54,428 nt of DNA from Candidatus Uhrbacteria bacterium (GTDB lineage Bacteria; Patescibacteriota; Patescibacteriia; 2-12-FULL-60-25), in contig JAUSEV010000019.1 of the NCBI GenBank assembly GCA_030649995.1, forward strand, positions 1 through 54,428, given 5' to 3'. Positions 30,106-38,573 of the stretch are shown one piece after another (positions within the stretch are counted from its first letter, which is position 1; each line of letters begins with the position of its first letter). Below the pieces are notes generated by a model. That model did no database searches. It was not told where the DNA came from and saw only the letters and a program-made list of their open reading frames with translations. The translations under genes were made by a program, and so were the position numbers.

Positions 30106-30687
30106 TCATTTTTTATCTATCATAGCAAATTCCTCGACCGCTTCATCCAGATGTTCTCGCCGATCGATCTCCGCATATTCAAGAATGGCTTTAGCGACTG
30201 CGTTTGGATGTGGAATATCCTCAAACAAAAAACGCGGTTGTTCGCCGGCTGTTTGAATTTCCACGTGGCCGTAATCAAGCATCATGTGGATGAATCCTTT
30301 GACGCTCGAAGTGACATCTTGAATCCGATAGAGCCGTAATTCCGAGATCGTGCGACTGAATAATCCCGTCTGTTCGATATTGAGAATGCGTTTGGTCGTG
30401 ACAATCCACATGTCGAGATCGTAATCAATATAATTTTGAAACAAAAAGAGCCAAGCGAATAAAAAGAAAATGGATCCGGCTATAACGAGGATCGCTACGG
30501 TTGTTGGATCGCCAAGGATTTCCGGTTGAAAACGGACAAGATATTGCTGAATCAAAAAAGGAGCCACAATCAACACGATCATGCTCGTGATCAGACTGAA
30601 TAAGGTGATGTAGTGCCGCCGAAGAGCAAAGATCACTTTTTCATCCGGAATGGCATTTGGGAGATGTTTGAGGCTTAACATAGTCAA
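30106..30687 (-). CDS. Bacterial PH-domain membrane protein
   Basis: 193 aa. Two TM helices (~28-85), then a bacterial pleckstrin-homology domain (~90-165: YDLDMWIVTTKRILNIEQ, GLFSRTISELRLYRIQDV). YdbS/YvbH-type domains of unknown role. Its start overlaps the stop of the upstream gene by four bases. Confidence 0.85.
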   Translation of the reverse strand: MTMLSLKHLPNAIPDEKVIFALRRHYITLFSLITSMIVLIVAPFLIQQYLVRFQPEILGDPTTVAILVIAGSIFFLFAWLFLFQNYIDYDLDMWIVTTKRILNIEQTGLFSRTISELRLYRIQDVTSSVKGFIHMMLDYGHVEIQTAGEQPRFLFEDIPHPNAVAKAILEYAEIDRREHLDEAVEEFAMIDKK

Positions 30688-30932
30688 AGGTTAAATAATG
30701 ACAAGACCCCTTGTAACGGTTGGACGGACTGCGACCAATCAACCGTCAGAAAATAATGGATGGTAAAGAACGAAACAATGAGGGTCACGCCTAAAAAAAG
30801 GATGGTTGATCCGTAAGTGGAGAAGTCGGCCAGCCCGAATTTAAGATTCATCAAAATCGTTAATGAGGAAAAAATAATGAAGATCGCCAAGAGAACGATC
30901 CAGACGATGATGAGCCAAAGCAGGGGAATCAT
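30684..30932 (-). CDS. Small two-TM membrane protein
   Basis: 82 aa with two hydrophobic helices (~3-30, ~41-64). Translationally coupled (ATGA overlap) to the PH-domain gene, so they likely work together. Family not recognised. Confidence 0.75.
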   Translation of the reverse strand: MIPLLWLIIVWIVLLAIFIIFSSLTILMNLKFGLADFSTYGSTILFLGVTLIVSFFTIHYFLTVDWSQSVQPLQGVLSLFNL

Positions 30933-30940
30933 AGGGTAGC

Positions 30941-30970
30941 CGTAAGCTGAAACCTGTCAGCTGAAAGCTC
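30941..30970. repeat. Heptamer array (AGCTGAA)
   Basis: AGCTGAA, ACCTGTC, AGCTGAA at a 7-bp period; it overlaps the ruvB stop codon and last codons. Confidence 0.65.
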
Positions 30971-31991
30971 CACCAAGTATACGTTGTTGTTGCGGGGGAG
31001 TGAAGCCGAGATGATGATAGGCGGATTCCGTGGCAACACGACCGCGCGCGGTGCGAGCCAAAAAACCTTCTTGCAACAAAAACGGTTCTATCACTTCTTC
31101 TAAGGTGGCAATTTCTTCCGCCGTCGCAGCGGCCAAGGTGGTGAGTCCGACGGGCCCGCCTTGAAATTTTTCGATGATCGCTCGCATGACGCGACGATCG
31201 GTTTCGTCCAAACCGCGCGGATCAATTTCCAACGCATCCAAAGCCCGTTCGATCACACTTTGATCGAGACGCCCTTGCGCTTTGACTTGCGCGTAATCGC
31301 GCACGCGTTTAAGCAGACGATTGCCGATGCGCGGGGTTCGTCGTGATCGTTGGCCGATCATTTCAAGCGCGGCTTGTTCCATAAAAATGTTGAGTAGATG
31401 GGCGCTGCGTTTGATGATTTGTACCATTTCGTCAGGTTGATAAAAATCAAGATGATAGGTTACGCCAAAACGATCGCGCAGAGGAGCGGAAAGCAACGAA
31501 AGTCGCGTGGTCGCGCCGATGATCGTAAATCGCTTCAGATCCAGCCGCAAGGTGCGCGCAGTCGGCCCCTTCCCAATCACGATATCAAGAGCGTAATCCT
31601 CCATGGCCGGATAGAGAATCTCCTCGATCGAATGGTTTAGTCGGTGAATCTCATCAATAAATAAAACATCGCCTTCCTCCAGATTGGTAAGAATGGCGGC
31701 GAGATCGCCCACGCGCTCCAATGCCGGTCCGCTTGTGACTTTGAGGTTGGCCTCCATCTCATTGCCGATGACGTGTGCGAGTGTTGTTTTGCCTAATCCC
31801 GGAGGGCCGTACAAGAGCACATGTTCGCACGGCTCCCCTCGACCCTTGGCCGCTTCCAAAAAAATTTGCAGATTGTCTTTGACTCGCGCTTGACCGATGA
31901 ATTCTTGGAGGCGTTTTGGGCGCAAAGCAAGATCAAGGCCTTTGTCGGCATCCTGAAGATCGGCGGTGGTAAGACGAGCATCGGTTTCCAT
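30957..31991 (-). CDS. ruvB: Holliday junction branch-migration helicase RuvB
   Basis: 344 aa, the usual length. AAA+ motor that with RuvA migrates Holliday junctions. Walker A GPPGLGKT (62-69), Walker B DEIH (113-116), sensor I GATTR, arginine finger region LRDRFG, and C-terminal winged helix ([13 protein letters not shown]). The start is ATG 31991, right behind a -10 box; the 15-codon extension is not supported. Confidence 0.97.
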   Translation of the reverse strand: METDARLTTADLQDADKGLDLALRPKRLQEFIGQARVKDNLQIFLEAAKGRGEPCEHVLLYGPPGLGKTTLAHVIGNEMEANLKVTSGPALERVGDLAAILTNLEEGDVLFIDEIHRLNHSIEEILYPAMEDYALDIVIGKGPTARTLRLDLKRFTIIGATTRLSLLSAPLRDRFGVTYHLDFYQPDEMVQIIKRSAHLLNIFMEQAALEMIGQRSRRTPRIGNRLLKRVRDYAQVKAQGRLDQSVIERALDALEIDPRGLDETDRRVMRAIIEKFQGGPVGLTTLAAATAEEIATLEEVIEPFLLQEGFLARTARGRVATESAYHHLGFTPPQQQRILGGAFS

Positions 31992-31997
31992 GGGAGT

Positions 31998-32026
31998 AGT
32001 ACATCGCGTCGCCGCCCTTTCGTCAA
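31998..32026 (-). promoter_or_regulatory. Promoter of ruvB, leaderless
   Basis: On the minus strand TTGACG (32026-32021), 17-bp spacer, TGTACT (32003-31998), then six bases to the ATG. Confidence 0.75.
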
Positions 32027-32069
32027 CTTCATCCAATCATGTTATGCTCTGCGCATCCGATGTAAAGAT

Positions 32070-32717
32070 ATGAATTTTTTGCGCTCCGCCATTGAATTAT
32101 TTTTGCATTTAGACAAGCATTTGTCCGTGATCATTGGTCAGTATGGAACGTGGACTTATGCGATTTTGTTTTTGATTATTTTTTGTGAGACCGGTTTGGT
32201 GATCACCCCGTTTTTACCCGGCGATTCGCTGCTCTTTGCCGCCGGAACATTCGCCGCCATTGACTCGCTGCACATTGGATGGCTCATTCTGGTTTTGACG
32301 ATCGCGGCTGTTTTGGGAGATACCGTAAATTATTGGATCGGACATCGCATCGGTCAAAAAGCTTTTTCCGGTCGTTATGAACGGTTCTTGAAAAAAGAAC
32401 ATCTGGAACGGACGCAGTTGTTTTATCAAAAATACGGAGGCAAGGCGATTGTGCTCGCAAGATTTTTGCCGATCATCCGCACCTTTGCCCCCTTTGTGGC
32501 GGGTATCGGTTCCATGCATTATTCAAAATTTTTGATGTATAACGTGATTGGCGGTATCGCTTGGGTTGTTCTTTTTACGGGCGGCGGTTATTTATTTGGC
32601 AACTTACCATTTGTGCGGCAACATTTCTCCTGGGTCGTGTTAGGCATCATCATCCTCTCGATCCTTATGGTCGTAATCGAGTGGTGGCGGTCGCGACGAC
32701 CATCTGGCGTGGTATAA
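32070..32717 (+). CDS. DedA-family membrane protein
   Basis: 215 aa. Hydrophobic helices with the DedA signature: ETGLVITPFLPGDSLLFAAG, GDTVNYWIGHRIG, FLPIIRTFAPFVAG and a conserved acidic/arginine pair. DedA proteins flip lipids such as undecaprenyl phosphate or PE back across the membrane. The start is ATG 32070; the longer frame overlaps the ruvB promoter and is rejected. Confidence 0.93.
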   Translation: MNFLRSAIELFLHLDKHLSVIIGQYGTWTYAILFLIIFCETGLVITPFLPGDSLLFAAGTFAAIDSLHIGWLILVLTIAAVLGDTVNYWIGHRIGQKAFSGRYERFLKKEHLERTQLFYQKYGGKAIVLARFLPIIRTFAPFVAGIGSMHYSKFLMYNVIGGIAWVVLFTGGGYLFGNLPFVRQHFSWVVLGIIILSILMVVIEWWRSRRPSGVV

Positions 32718-32765
32718 ATTTTTGTGATACAACCGAGGTCGATGGAGATCAATCAAATCGATCAC

Positions 32766-32849
32766 GCCCGGGTGGCGGAACTGGTATACGCGGCGGACTT
32801 AAAATCCGTAACCCGAAAGGGTGTGAGGGTTCGATTCCCTCCCCGGGCA
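32766..32849 (+). tRNA. tRNA-Leu (TAA)
   Basis: Acceptor GCCCGGG/CCCGGGC, anticodon loop CTTAAAA (TAA), long class II variable arm (ACCCGAAAGGGT), T-loop TTCGATT. No encoded CCA. Confidence 0.95.
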
Positions 32850-32907
32850 AATTCTCATCGTATGAAAAAGCCACTAAAATTCAATTTTTACTCATTAACA
32901 AATATTT

Positions 32908-34086
32908 ATGAAAAAAATATTAAAAAGTAAAACAGTTCATGTTGGAGCAGCATTTGGAGTCCTTGCTGTGGTTGGAGTAATGTTATTTCAGGGATCTATA
33001 CCTAGTGACGCTCGCCAAGTGAAGTTTAATACCATTTCGCCAAACCAAGGCGTCGTTGGAACGGAAGTTGTAATATCCGGTTCCGGATTCACGGTGTCTG
33101 TTCAAGGAATTGTCGGCACGAAAGTAAATGACAAAGTGTACGCCCCGGGCAATTATGTGCTCGTAAAAGATGAGCTGATCAATCAGCCACTCATTTCGCC
33201 GGATGGCAAAACGCTCACGGTCAATCTTGATCTTGTCTCCGCAGCCGCAAAGAGGGAGTGCGACCAAAAATTCAGTAAGAAGAACCCGCAACCGTGTAAA
33301 GTGCCGGTGAAGGTCATAAACGCCTACGGCAAGCCGAGCAACGCCGTTGAGTTTACTTTTATCGGTCGCGAGGATAACAAACTTACCTATACGATTACGG
33401 TAACGCAAGCTCCAAACGGCACAATTACCCCCGGCACGACTTCAGTTACAAGCGGAAGCAGCCAAATATTTACGCTCACTGCAGCAACAGGATATCAAGT
33501 AGCAGGTGTTATTGTAGATGGCGTAGATTGGGGCGGCAGTAATTTACCCCAGCAAACGTTCATATTAAACGATATTACATCTGCATATTCACTCACGGCA
33601 AGGTTTTCCCCTGTATCTATAACTCAATCTTGCTCGCTTACGGTCTCCATTGCCCCGACAACTCCTCCAGCACAAAATATAAGTCCCGGTCAAAGTGGGG
33701 TTAATCTGGTGAAATTCAATGCAACTTCGAATTGCGACGGTACCTTGAAGAGCTTCGCTGTGTCGCTCTTACCGATGCTAACCAACTACCAAAATATTTC
33801 CACTCTGCGCCTTTACGACGACGTGAGTGGAGTGCAACTCGGCACTACTCAAAGTGTTACCACCGCTGGTATGAACTTTCCCTCTATCAACACACCGCTT
33901 ACTGCCAATCAAGTACGGGTATTTAGAGTTGTTGGTGATGTCAGTCCTTCGGCTATTATTGGTTCGACGGTCTACGGTGTTTTCGGCGGATCTTCTGGTG
34001 TTACTGACGTTATTGGTTCAAACGGAGTGATCGGTAATAACGCATCAGGAAATCTTATTTCCGGCAATACTATGACAATACGTTGA
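32908..34086 (+). CDS. Secreted surface protein with IPT/TIG and InlB-type repeats
   Basis: 392 aa. N-terminal signal/TM helix (~11-28). Then an IPT/TIG-like Ig fold (~38-150; FNTISPNQGVVGTEVVISGSGF), a divergent InlB B-repeat (~155-236; ITVTQAPNGTITPGTTSV...GYQVAGVIVDG), and a C-terminal beta domain (~240-392; SLTVSIAPTTPPAQNI, ISTLRLYDD, VRVFRVVGDV) of a type seen in CPR surface proteins. Likely exposed adhesin or fibre subunit. Base composition is A/T-richer than its neighbours. Confidence 0.8.
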   Translation: MKKILKSKTVHVGAAFGVLAVVGVMLFQGSIPSDARQVKFNTISPNQGVVGTEVVISGSGFTVSVQGIVGTKVNDKVYAPGNYVLVKDELINQPLISPDGKTLTVNLDLVSAAAKRECDQKFSKKNPQPCKVPVKVINAYGKPSNAVEFTFIGREDNKLTYTITVTQAPNGTITPGTTSVTSGSSQIFTLTAATGYQVAGVIVDGVDWGGSNLPQQTFILNDITSAYSLTARFSPVSITQSCSLTVSIAPTTPPAQNISPGQSGVNLVKFNATSNCDGTLKSFAVSLLPMLTNYQNISTLRLYDDVSGVQLGTTQSVTTAGMNFPSINTPLTANQVRVFRVVGDVSPSAIIGSTVYGVFGGSSGVTDVIGSNGVIGNNASGNLISGNTMTIR

Positions 34087-34140
34087 TTCTTGTTAATGAA
34101 TTTTCTGTTTATTTTTTCGCTGTAAAAATACAGTAGAGGT

Positions 34141-34659
34141 ATGAAAAAACCGTCTTCTTCATTCATCATTGCCTTTTTGATCCTCGTCGCGTTTGTGATC
34201 TGGTTGGGTGTGAGATTTTTTCCGATGCTCGCGCCTCAACCATCACCCGCGATCAGTCCCGTCAACAGCGTTGCCACATCCACAGGCATTTTGAGTCACG
34301 GAAAATTGACGGATAAAATCAAACTCCCCATTTTGACCTTGAAGCAGGATCAAGCGCAGGCCAAGGCCAAAGGGGCGAGCTGTTATGATATTGCGTATGA
34401 GGATCGCGCGATCGCTCCGACCAATCAACCTTTGTCCGCGGCTCTTCAGGAGCTTGGCACCATCAATGGTGTGTTTTTTGATCGCGTGGAACTTCAGGGC
34501 ACGATCGCGGTGATTTATCTTAAAGGCGGCATCACGCAGAACGATCATTGTGGCGTGGATCTGATCCGTCAAAAAATCAACAAGGCCGCGTTTCAGTTTG
34601 ACGACGTGAATGTGACAAAAATTATCCTGAATGGACAATCGGTCAAGTCGGTTGATTGA
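34141..34659 (+). CDS. Membrane-anchored protein, unknown
   Basis: 172 aa. One N-terminal TM helix (~7-28), a short linker, then a compact alpha/beta domain with two Cys (near 81 and 140) that could pair outside the cell. TACAGT at 34129-34134 lies six bases before the ATG, again suggesting a leaderless start, though AGAGG could also serve as a ribosome site. The C-terminal part (GTINGVFFDRVEL...IAVIYLKGG) slightly resembles GerMN-type domains; weak. Confidence 0.65.
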   Translation: MKKPSSSFIIAFLILVAFVIWLGVRFFPMLAPQPSPAISPVNSVATSTGILSHGKLTDKIKLPILTLKQDQAQAKAKGASCYDIAYEDRAIAPTNQPLSAALQELGTINGVFFDRVELQGTIAVIYLKGGITQNDHCGVDLIRQKINKAAFQFDDVNVTKIILNGQSVKSVD

Positions 34660-34669
34660 GTTCCCGATC

Positions 34670-34736
34670 TGAAACCCCCTCAATCCCCCTTATCAGGGGG
34701 ACGTCGGAAAACCCCCTGATAAGGGGGAAGGGGGTT
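34670..34736. repeat. Paired palindromic repeats (CCCCCT...AGGGGG)
   Basis: CCCCTTATCAGGGGG and CCCCCTGATAAGGGGG form inverted copies that fold into a long hairpin; related in form to the other CTCC palindromes. Confidence 0.75.
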
Positions 34737-34750
34737 TCCGATCGGATAAA

Positions 34751-34782
34751 CAAAATCTCCCGATGGATATCGAGAGATTTTG
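34751..34782. terminator. Bidirectional terminator
   Basis: CAAAATCTC (34751-34759) pairs with GAGATTTTG (34774-34782). It serves the convergent genes on both sides. Confidence 0.85.
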
Positions 34783-34829
34783 TCGAGACGTCTCACTTAT
34801 TACGGTCCCGGATCCGGAGTAAACATAAC

Positions 34830-35051
34830 TTAAACCTTTTTGGTGCACCCTTTGCACATCTTCATGGTGAGCATGGCCAAAGCGGACAGACCCACGAGGA
34901 CAAAGATGACGCGCACGAGCATGGGCCATGCGCCGAAGATAACGGTTACGGCATCAAACTTCACGAGGCCGATAAGACCCCAGTTGAGGGCGCCAATGAT
35001 CACGAGGACCCAGGCGACTTTGTGTACGCCGCAGCATTGACCGTTCATCAT
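34830..35051 (-). CDS. DUF378 small membrane protein
   Basis: 73 aa with two TM helices. KVAWVLVIIGALNWGLIGL is the DUF378 (YuzA) signature. Function unknown. Starts with MNGQCC and ends in a Cys-containing basic tail. Confidence 0.9.
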   Translation of the reverse strand: MMNGQCCGVHKVAWVLVIIGALNWGLIGLVKFDAVTVIFGAWPMLVRVIFVLVGLSALAMLTMKMCKGCTKKV

Positions 35052-35206
35052 AGTAAATAAAGATTAAGACTTAAAAAACAACAAAATTATAGCATTTTTT
35101 TTGAAAAAAAACAAAAACAGAGGCTGTGTATAACCCTGTATTTTCCCGAATCACCCTTTAGAAGGAAGAGTAAAGAAAAAAATGGTGAGAGGATGTGAAT
35201 TGAGGT

Positions 35207-35231
35207 AAAAAAAAGGAGCGTGAGGAGCTCC
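35207..35231 (-). terminator. Rho-independent terminator
   Basis: GGAGC pairs with GCTCC around TCCTCAC, then eight T on the minus strand. Confidence 0.88.
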
Positions 35232-35254
35232 CTGAAGAGAAAAACAGTGCTGGG

Positions 35255-35683
35255 TCAGTTCCGGTAGAACGCGTCTCCGTGACCGAGAAGGTGCCATGCG
35301 ATGATGCCGAAGCCGATCTTGTGCGCGATGCCAAAGCGTTCCTCCGCTGCCACCACCAAGCGGAAGAAGTGAGCATGGGGGCTGTGTCGCGGTGCGGTGC
35401 TCCAGAGCACCACCCTTTCGATAAAGATCTCGACGGCGAGGACAGCCGGTGCACCCTTAGCTTGTGCATCCATCATCTTGATGTAGACCTGATGGACGCA
35501 AGAGGCTCGCATGGCAGAGGCGAGCGCGCGGGTCAAGAACCTGCGTTCTACGATGCGTAATTTATCCCCTCGATGCTTGAGAATGCCGGACAGAAATCCG
35601 ATCTGACTGGCGGCCGACCCTAAATCACCGGGGCTGGATTCCTCCTTGAGGAACGGGGAAAACCCTCCAATTTCTCTTTTCAT
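35255..35683 (-). CDS. Orphan soluble protein, unknown
   Basis: 142 aa; ATG 35683 is fixed by AGGAGG five bases upstream, so the longer frame from 35740 is rejected. No signal peptide. Rich in Ala, Arg and hydrophobic residues with predicted helices (RALASAMRASCVHQVYIKMM...). Family not recognised. GC-rich codons and own terminator, as in the other orphan genes of the window. Confidence 0.65.
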   Translation of the reverse strand: MKREIGGFSPFLKEESSPGDLGSAASQIGFLSGILKHRGDKLRIVERRFLTRALASAMRASCVHQVYIKMMDAQAKGAPAVLAVEIFIERVVLWSTAPRHSPHAHFFRLVVAAEERFGIAHKIGFGIIAWHLLGHGDAFYRN

Positions 35684-35771
35684 GTACTCCTCCTCGTGAG
35701 GAATTCTCCTCGAATCTTTTTTAACATGAATATCACCCATTGTCCAACATCCTTTTGTTGGATAGAGATTG

Positions 35772-36689
35772 TTACGCTTTCCCCGCGCTTCCGAACAGTT
35801 TCATTTTTCGTTTGGCGACTTGGGTCATCAAATCGTTGGCCGGTTCGAGGAGTTTGCGCGGATCGATCGCTTTTGGCAGATCAGCCACGGCTTTTCGGAT
35901 GCCGGCGGTAAAAGCGATGCGCAAATCCGTGTCGATGTTCACTTTTGCCACTCCGCATTGAATGGCTGTTTGGATATCTTGATCGAGCACGCCGCGTGCG
36001 CGTCCGAGTGAGGCTCCATAATGTTCCGCGAGTTTTGTCACATCTTCCAACACACCTGATGCGCCGTGCAGAACAAGCGGGATCGTTACGCGTGCGGCGA
36101 TCTCTTTGAGCCGCTGGATATCAAGATGAGTTTTTCCTTGGAATTTATAGGCGCCATGCGAGGTGCCGATGGCGACCGCGAGCGAATCGCAACCGGTCGC
36201 TTCCACAAAAGCCGCGGCCTGATCCGGATTGGTCAGAGCGGCGTCTCGCGCATCCACGTTCACCAGATCCTCGATGCCTGTGAGTACACCGAGTTCCGCT
36301 TCCACGGAAATTTTTTTCGCATGCGCCCAACCGACCACGCGTTTCGTCATCACCACATTTTTTTCGTAGGGGAGCGCAGATCCATCAAACATGATACTGG
36401 TGTAACCGGAACGGATGGCCTGGCGGATCACCTTCAAATCCTTTCCATGATCCAAATGCAACACGACGGGGATCGGTGCTTCCGCAGCCACGCACGCCAT
36501 GGCGATGAGATAATCCATGCCGGCGTATTCAATCGCGCCTTCACTCGTTTGTACGATCACAGGCGACTTCATAGCGATCGCCGCCTCGATCACCGCCTTC
36601 AAAATTTCCAGATTATTGATGTTAAACGCCGGAACCGCGTATTTTTTCGCGCGGGCTTTCTTCAGAAGGGGAAGAGCGGGGAGGAGCAT
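35772..36689 (-). CDS. fba: Fructose-bisphosphate aldolase, class II
   Basis: 305 aa. Zn-dependent; cleaves fructose-1,6-bisphosphate to triose phosphates. Motifs in order: YAVPAFNINN, LHLDHGKD (catalytic Asp and Zn His), SIMFDGS, EAELG, GTSHGAYKF (Zn His), VLHGASG (Zn His) and KVNIDTDLR. It begins two bases after the PfkB kinase stop, so one operon. Confidence 0.96.
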   Translation of the reverse strand: MLLPALPLLKKARAKKYAVPAFNINNLEILKAVIEAAIAMKSPVIVQTSEGAIEYAGMDYLIAMACVAAEAPIPVVLHLDHGKDLKVIRQAIRSGYTSIMFDGSALPYEKNVVMTKRVVGWAHAKKISVEAELGVLTGIEDLVNVDARDAALTNPDQAAAFVEATGCDSLAVAIGTSHGAYKFQGKTHLDIQRLKEIAARVTIPLVLHGASGVLEDVTKLAEHYGASLGRARGVLDQDIQTAIQCGVAKVNIDTDLRIAFTAGIRKAVADLPKAIDPRKLLEPANDLMTQVAKRKMKLFGSAGKA

Positions 36690-36691
36690 AT

Positions 36692-37666
36692 TTACAACAG
36701 CTTCGGTTTGATCTTTGAAAATTTTTTCAACACTTTTTTTATTTCATGGGCATGCAGCAATCCCGCTTGCGGGCCGATTTTTTGCACCACGCTCCACGCG
36801 TTTGCAGTGCCATAGCGCATGGCCATCGGCAAGGCTTGTTCGGAAAAGAGTCCATAAAGCATGCCGATGGTAAAGCTGTCTCCGGCGCCGGTGCGTTCTT
36901 TGACGGGCCCGGGAAAAATCGGGCAGAACCAAATTTTGTGTCCGTCCGTAGCATAGGATCCTTTGTCGCCATCGGTGATGGCAACGCGTTTGGCTCCCAT
37001 GTGAATAAAACTCATGAGCATATTTGGAATGGGCCGTTCCCCGTCTTCCAACAGTCGGGTAGCCTCCTCTTTGTTGAGGATAAACAGATCGGAGCGACCG
37101 ATGACGGGTTTGAGGCTCTTTAACCCTCGATGCAGTTGATGCGTGCCAGGGTTGCATGCGAGTTTGGTCGAGGAATGTTTTTTGAGATGCATCAAAAGTT
37201 GTTTTTCCATTTTTTCATGTTTTTTTCCGAGAGAGGTGTAGTAGAACCATTTAGTCGTTGGGAGAGCCGGTAATCGATAGACACGCGGCTGATGATAGAC
37301 GAGAATCGTCCGTTCGCCATGAAAATTTAACACGGTCGAGTAATTGGTTTCGCGTTTTCGATCAACTTGTACGTAGGCGGTGGAGATTTTTTCTTTTTTC
37401 CAGCTTTTGATGATGTCCTGTCCCACATCATCATTGCCGACAATGCTGACGATCGCGGTTTGCAGACCAAATCGGCTTCCGCCGACCGCCGCGTTTGAGG
37501 CGTTTCCGGCTCCAGGGACTTTGATGACGGATTCCACCGGAATTTTTTCTGCATACTCCAAACACAAAAGACATTGAGGCTTATTGAGTTGGCAGGACAA
37601 CGTGGCCTCGTGGATATGTAAAAAAACATCCAGGGTTGAGTCTCCAATGGTGATCAGGTCAATCAT
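36692..37666 (-). CDS. PfkB/ribokinase-family sugar kinase
   Basis: 324 aa. N-terminal GDSTLDVFL, sugar-binding GAGNASNAAVGGSRFG, and ATP/anion hole GAGDSFTIGMLYGL with the catalytic Asp. The start at MIDLITIG follows the family; an ATG 24 bp upstream is possible. Coupling to fba suggests a sugar or fructose-6-phosphate kinase feeding aldolase, but ribokinase or adenosine-kinase-type activity cannot be excluded. Confidence 0.9.
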   Translation of the reverse strand: MIDLITIGDSTLDVFLHIHEATLSCQLNKPQCLLCLEYAEKIPVESVIKVPGAGNASNAAVGGSRFGLQTAIVSIVGNDDVGQDIIKSWKKEKISTAYVQVDRKRETNYSTVLNFHGERTILVYHQPRVYRLPALPTTKWFYYTSLGKKHEKMEKQLLMHLKKHSSTKLACNPGTHQLHRGLKSLKPVIGRSDLFILNKEEATRLLEDGERPIPNMLMSFIHMGAKRVAITDGDKGSYATDGHKIWFCPIFPGPVKERTGAGDSFTIGMLYGLFSEQALPMAMRYGTANAWSVVQKIGPQAGLLHAHEIKKVLKKFSKIKPKLL

Positions 37667-37733
37667 AGAAATAGTCAAAAGCTTTTCCACATGATATCAT
37701 ATTTCTGATTTTAATTCTTATTTGTCAATAAAT

Positions 37734-38066
37734 ATGAGTAAAGCACCGTCCTCTCATCTTCGCGCAGGACTCGTCGCTGGCGCGATTTTGGGCTTAGCCA
37801 CAGGGTTATTTTTGCAATCGCGTCAGGGAAAGAAGTTAACAAAGGACGCTCAAAAAAAAGCGGTACAGTTACAAGCGCAAGTGATGAAAAAATTGAAGGG
37901 CATCGAGAACATGAGCAAAGCCAAGTACACGGAGATCGTGGATCATGTACTCGCGTACTACACAAAAACACGAGAGATTGCGAACACGGAAGTGCCGCAG
38001 GTGAGGAGCTATCTCTTGGCTCGGTGGAAGGAGATTGAGAGGGAGTTTAAACAGGTAGGGAAGTAG
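37734..38066 (+). CDS. YtxH-like membrane-associated protein
   Basis: 110 aa. A glycine-rich TM segment (~10-30: LVAGAILGLATGLFLQSRQGKKLT) is followed by a charged helical tail, the YtxH pattern of small envelope-stress proteins. Start at ATG 37734; the TTG extension from 37722 is not supported. Confidence 0.8.
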   Translation: MSKAPSSHLRAGLVAGAILGLATGLFLQSRQGKKLTKDAQKKAVQLQAQVMKKLKGIENMSKAKYTEIVDHVLAYYTKTREIANTEVPQVRSYLLARWKEIEREFKQVGK

Positions 38067-38573
38067 AAAGGAGAGAATAGAAAAAAGAGAAAACGTCACC
38101 TCCTCTTTACTAAAGAGGGAGGTCAGACGGAGCTCTCTCAAAAGAGAGAGGGTCTGATCAGAATCTTTTTTATTCTCTTTTAGAGTCAATACTCCGCAGC
38201 TTGCTGCGTGAGCCATCTGTCATCCTGAGTGAAGTCCGACGAAACGAAGGATCTTCGACCGATCGGATCCGAAGATTCTTCACTCCATCGAATTACGTTC
38301 AGAATGACAGCATTTGGGTTGAAGGGTGATACCCCGTCAGCTTTGCTGCGGGGGAGTTTATCAACCCCCAAAGCGGGTTCAATACCCCGCCACTTGTGGC
38401 GTCTGTCTCCCGAACCTCACCCCGCCCTCTCTCTTCGAGTCCGAGCCTCAGAGTCGATGACCTTCGTAAGGAGAGGGTTCTGAAGGTTCTGATCGGATCT
38501 GACCTCCCTCCTTACGAAGGAGGGAATGAGGGAGGTGGTAGCCCGATACCCCGTCCGCTTGCGGCGGGGTAGT
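38067..38573. repeat. Gene-free block of stacked dispersed repeats
   Basis: No gene. In order: CTCTTTACTAAAGAGGG and CTCTCAAAAGAGAG palindromes (38095-38155); the composite repeat in reverse order (38182-38360); a GATACCCCG...GCGGGG pair (38328-38402); two CTTCGTAAGGAG palindromes (38463-38540); and a last TACCCCG hairpin (38545-38578) touching the transketolase stop codon. Confidence 0.85.

Noticed and set aside
31821-32069. Extended N-terminus of the DedA protein.
   Set aside because: It overlaps ruvB and its promoter on the other strand; DedA homology begins at 32070.
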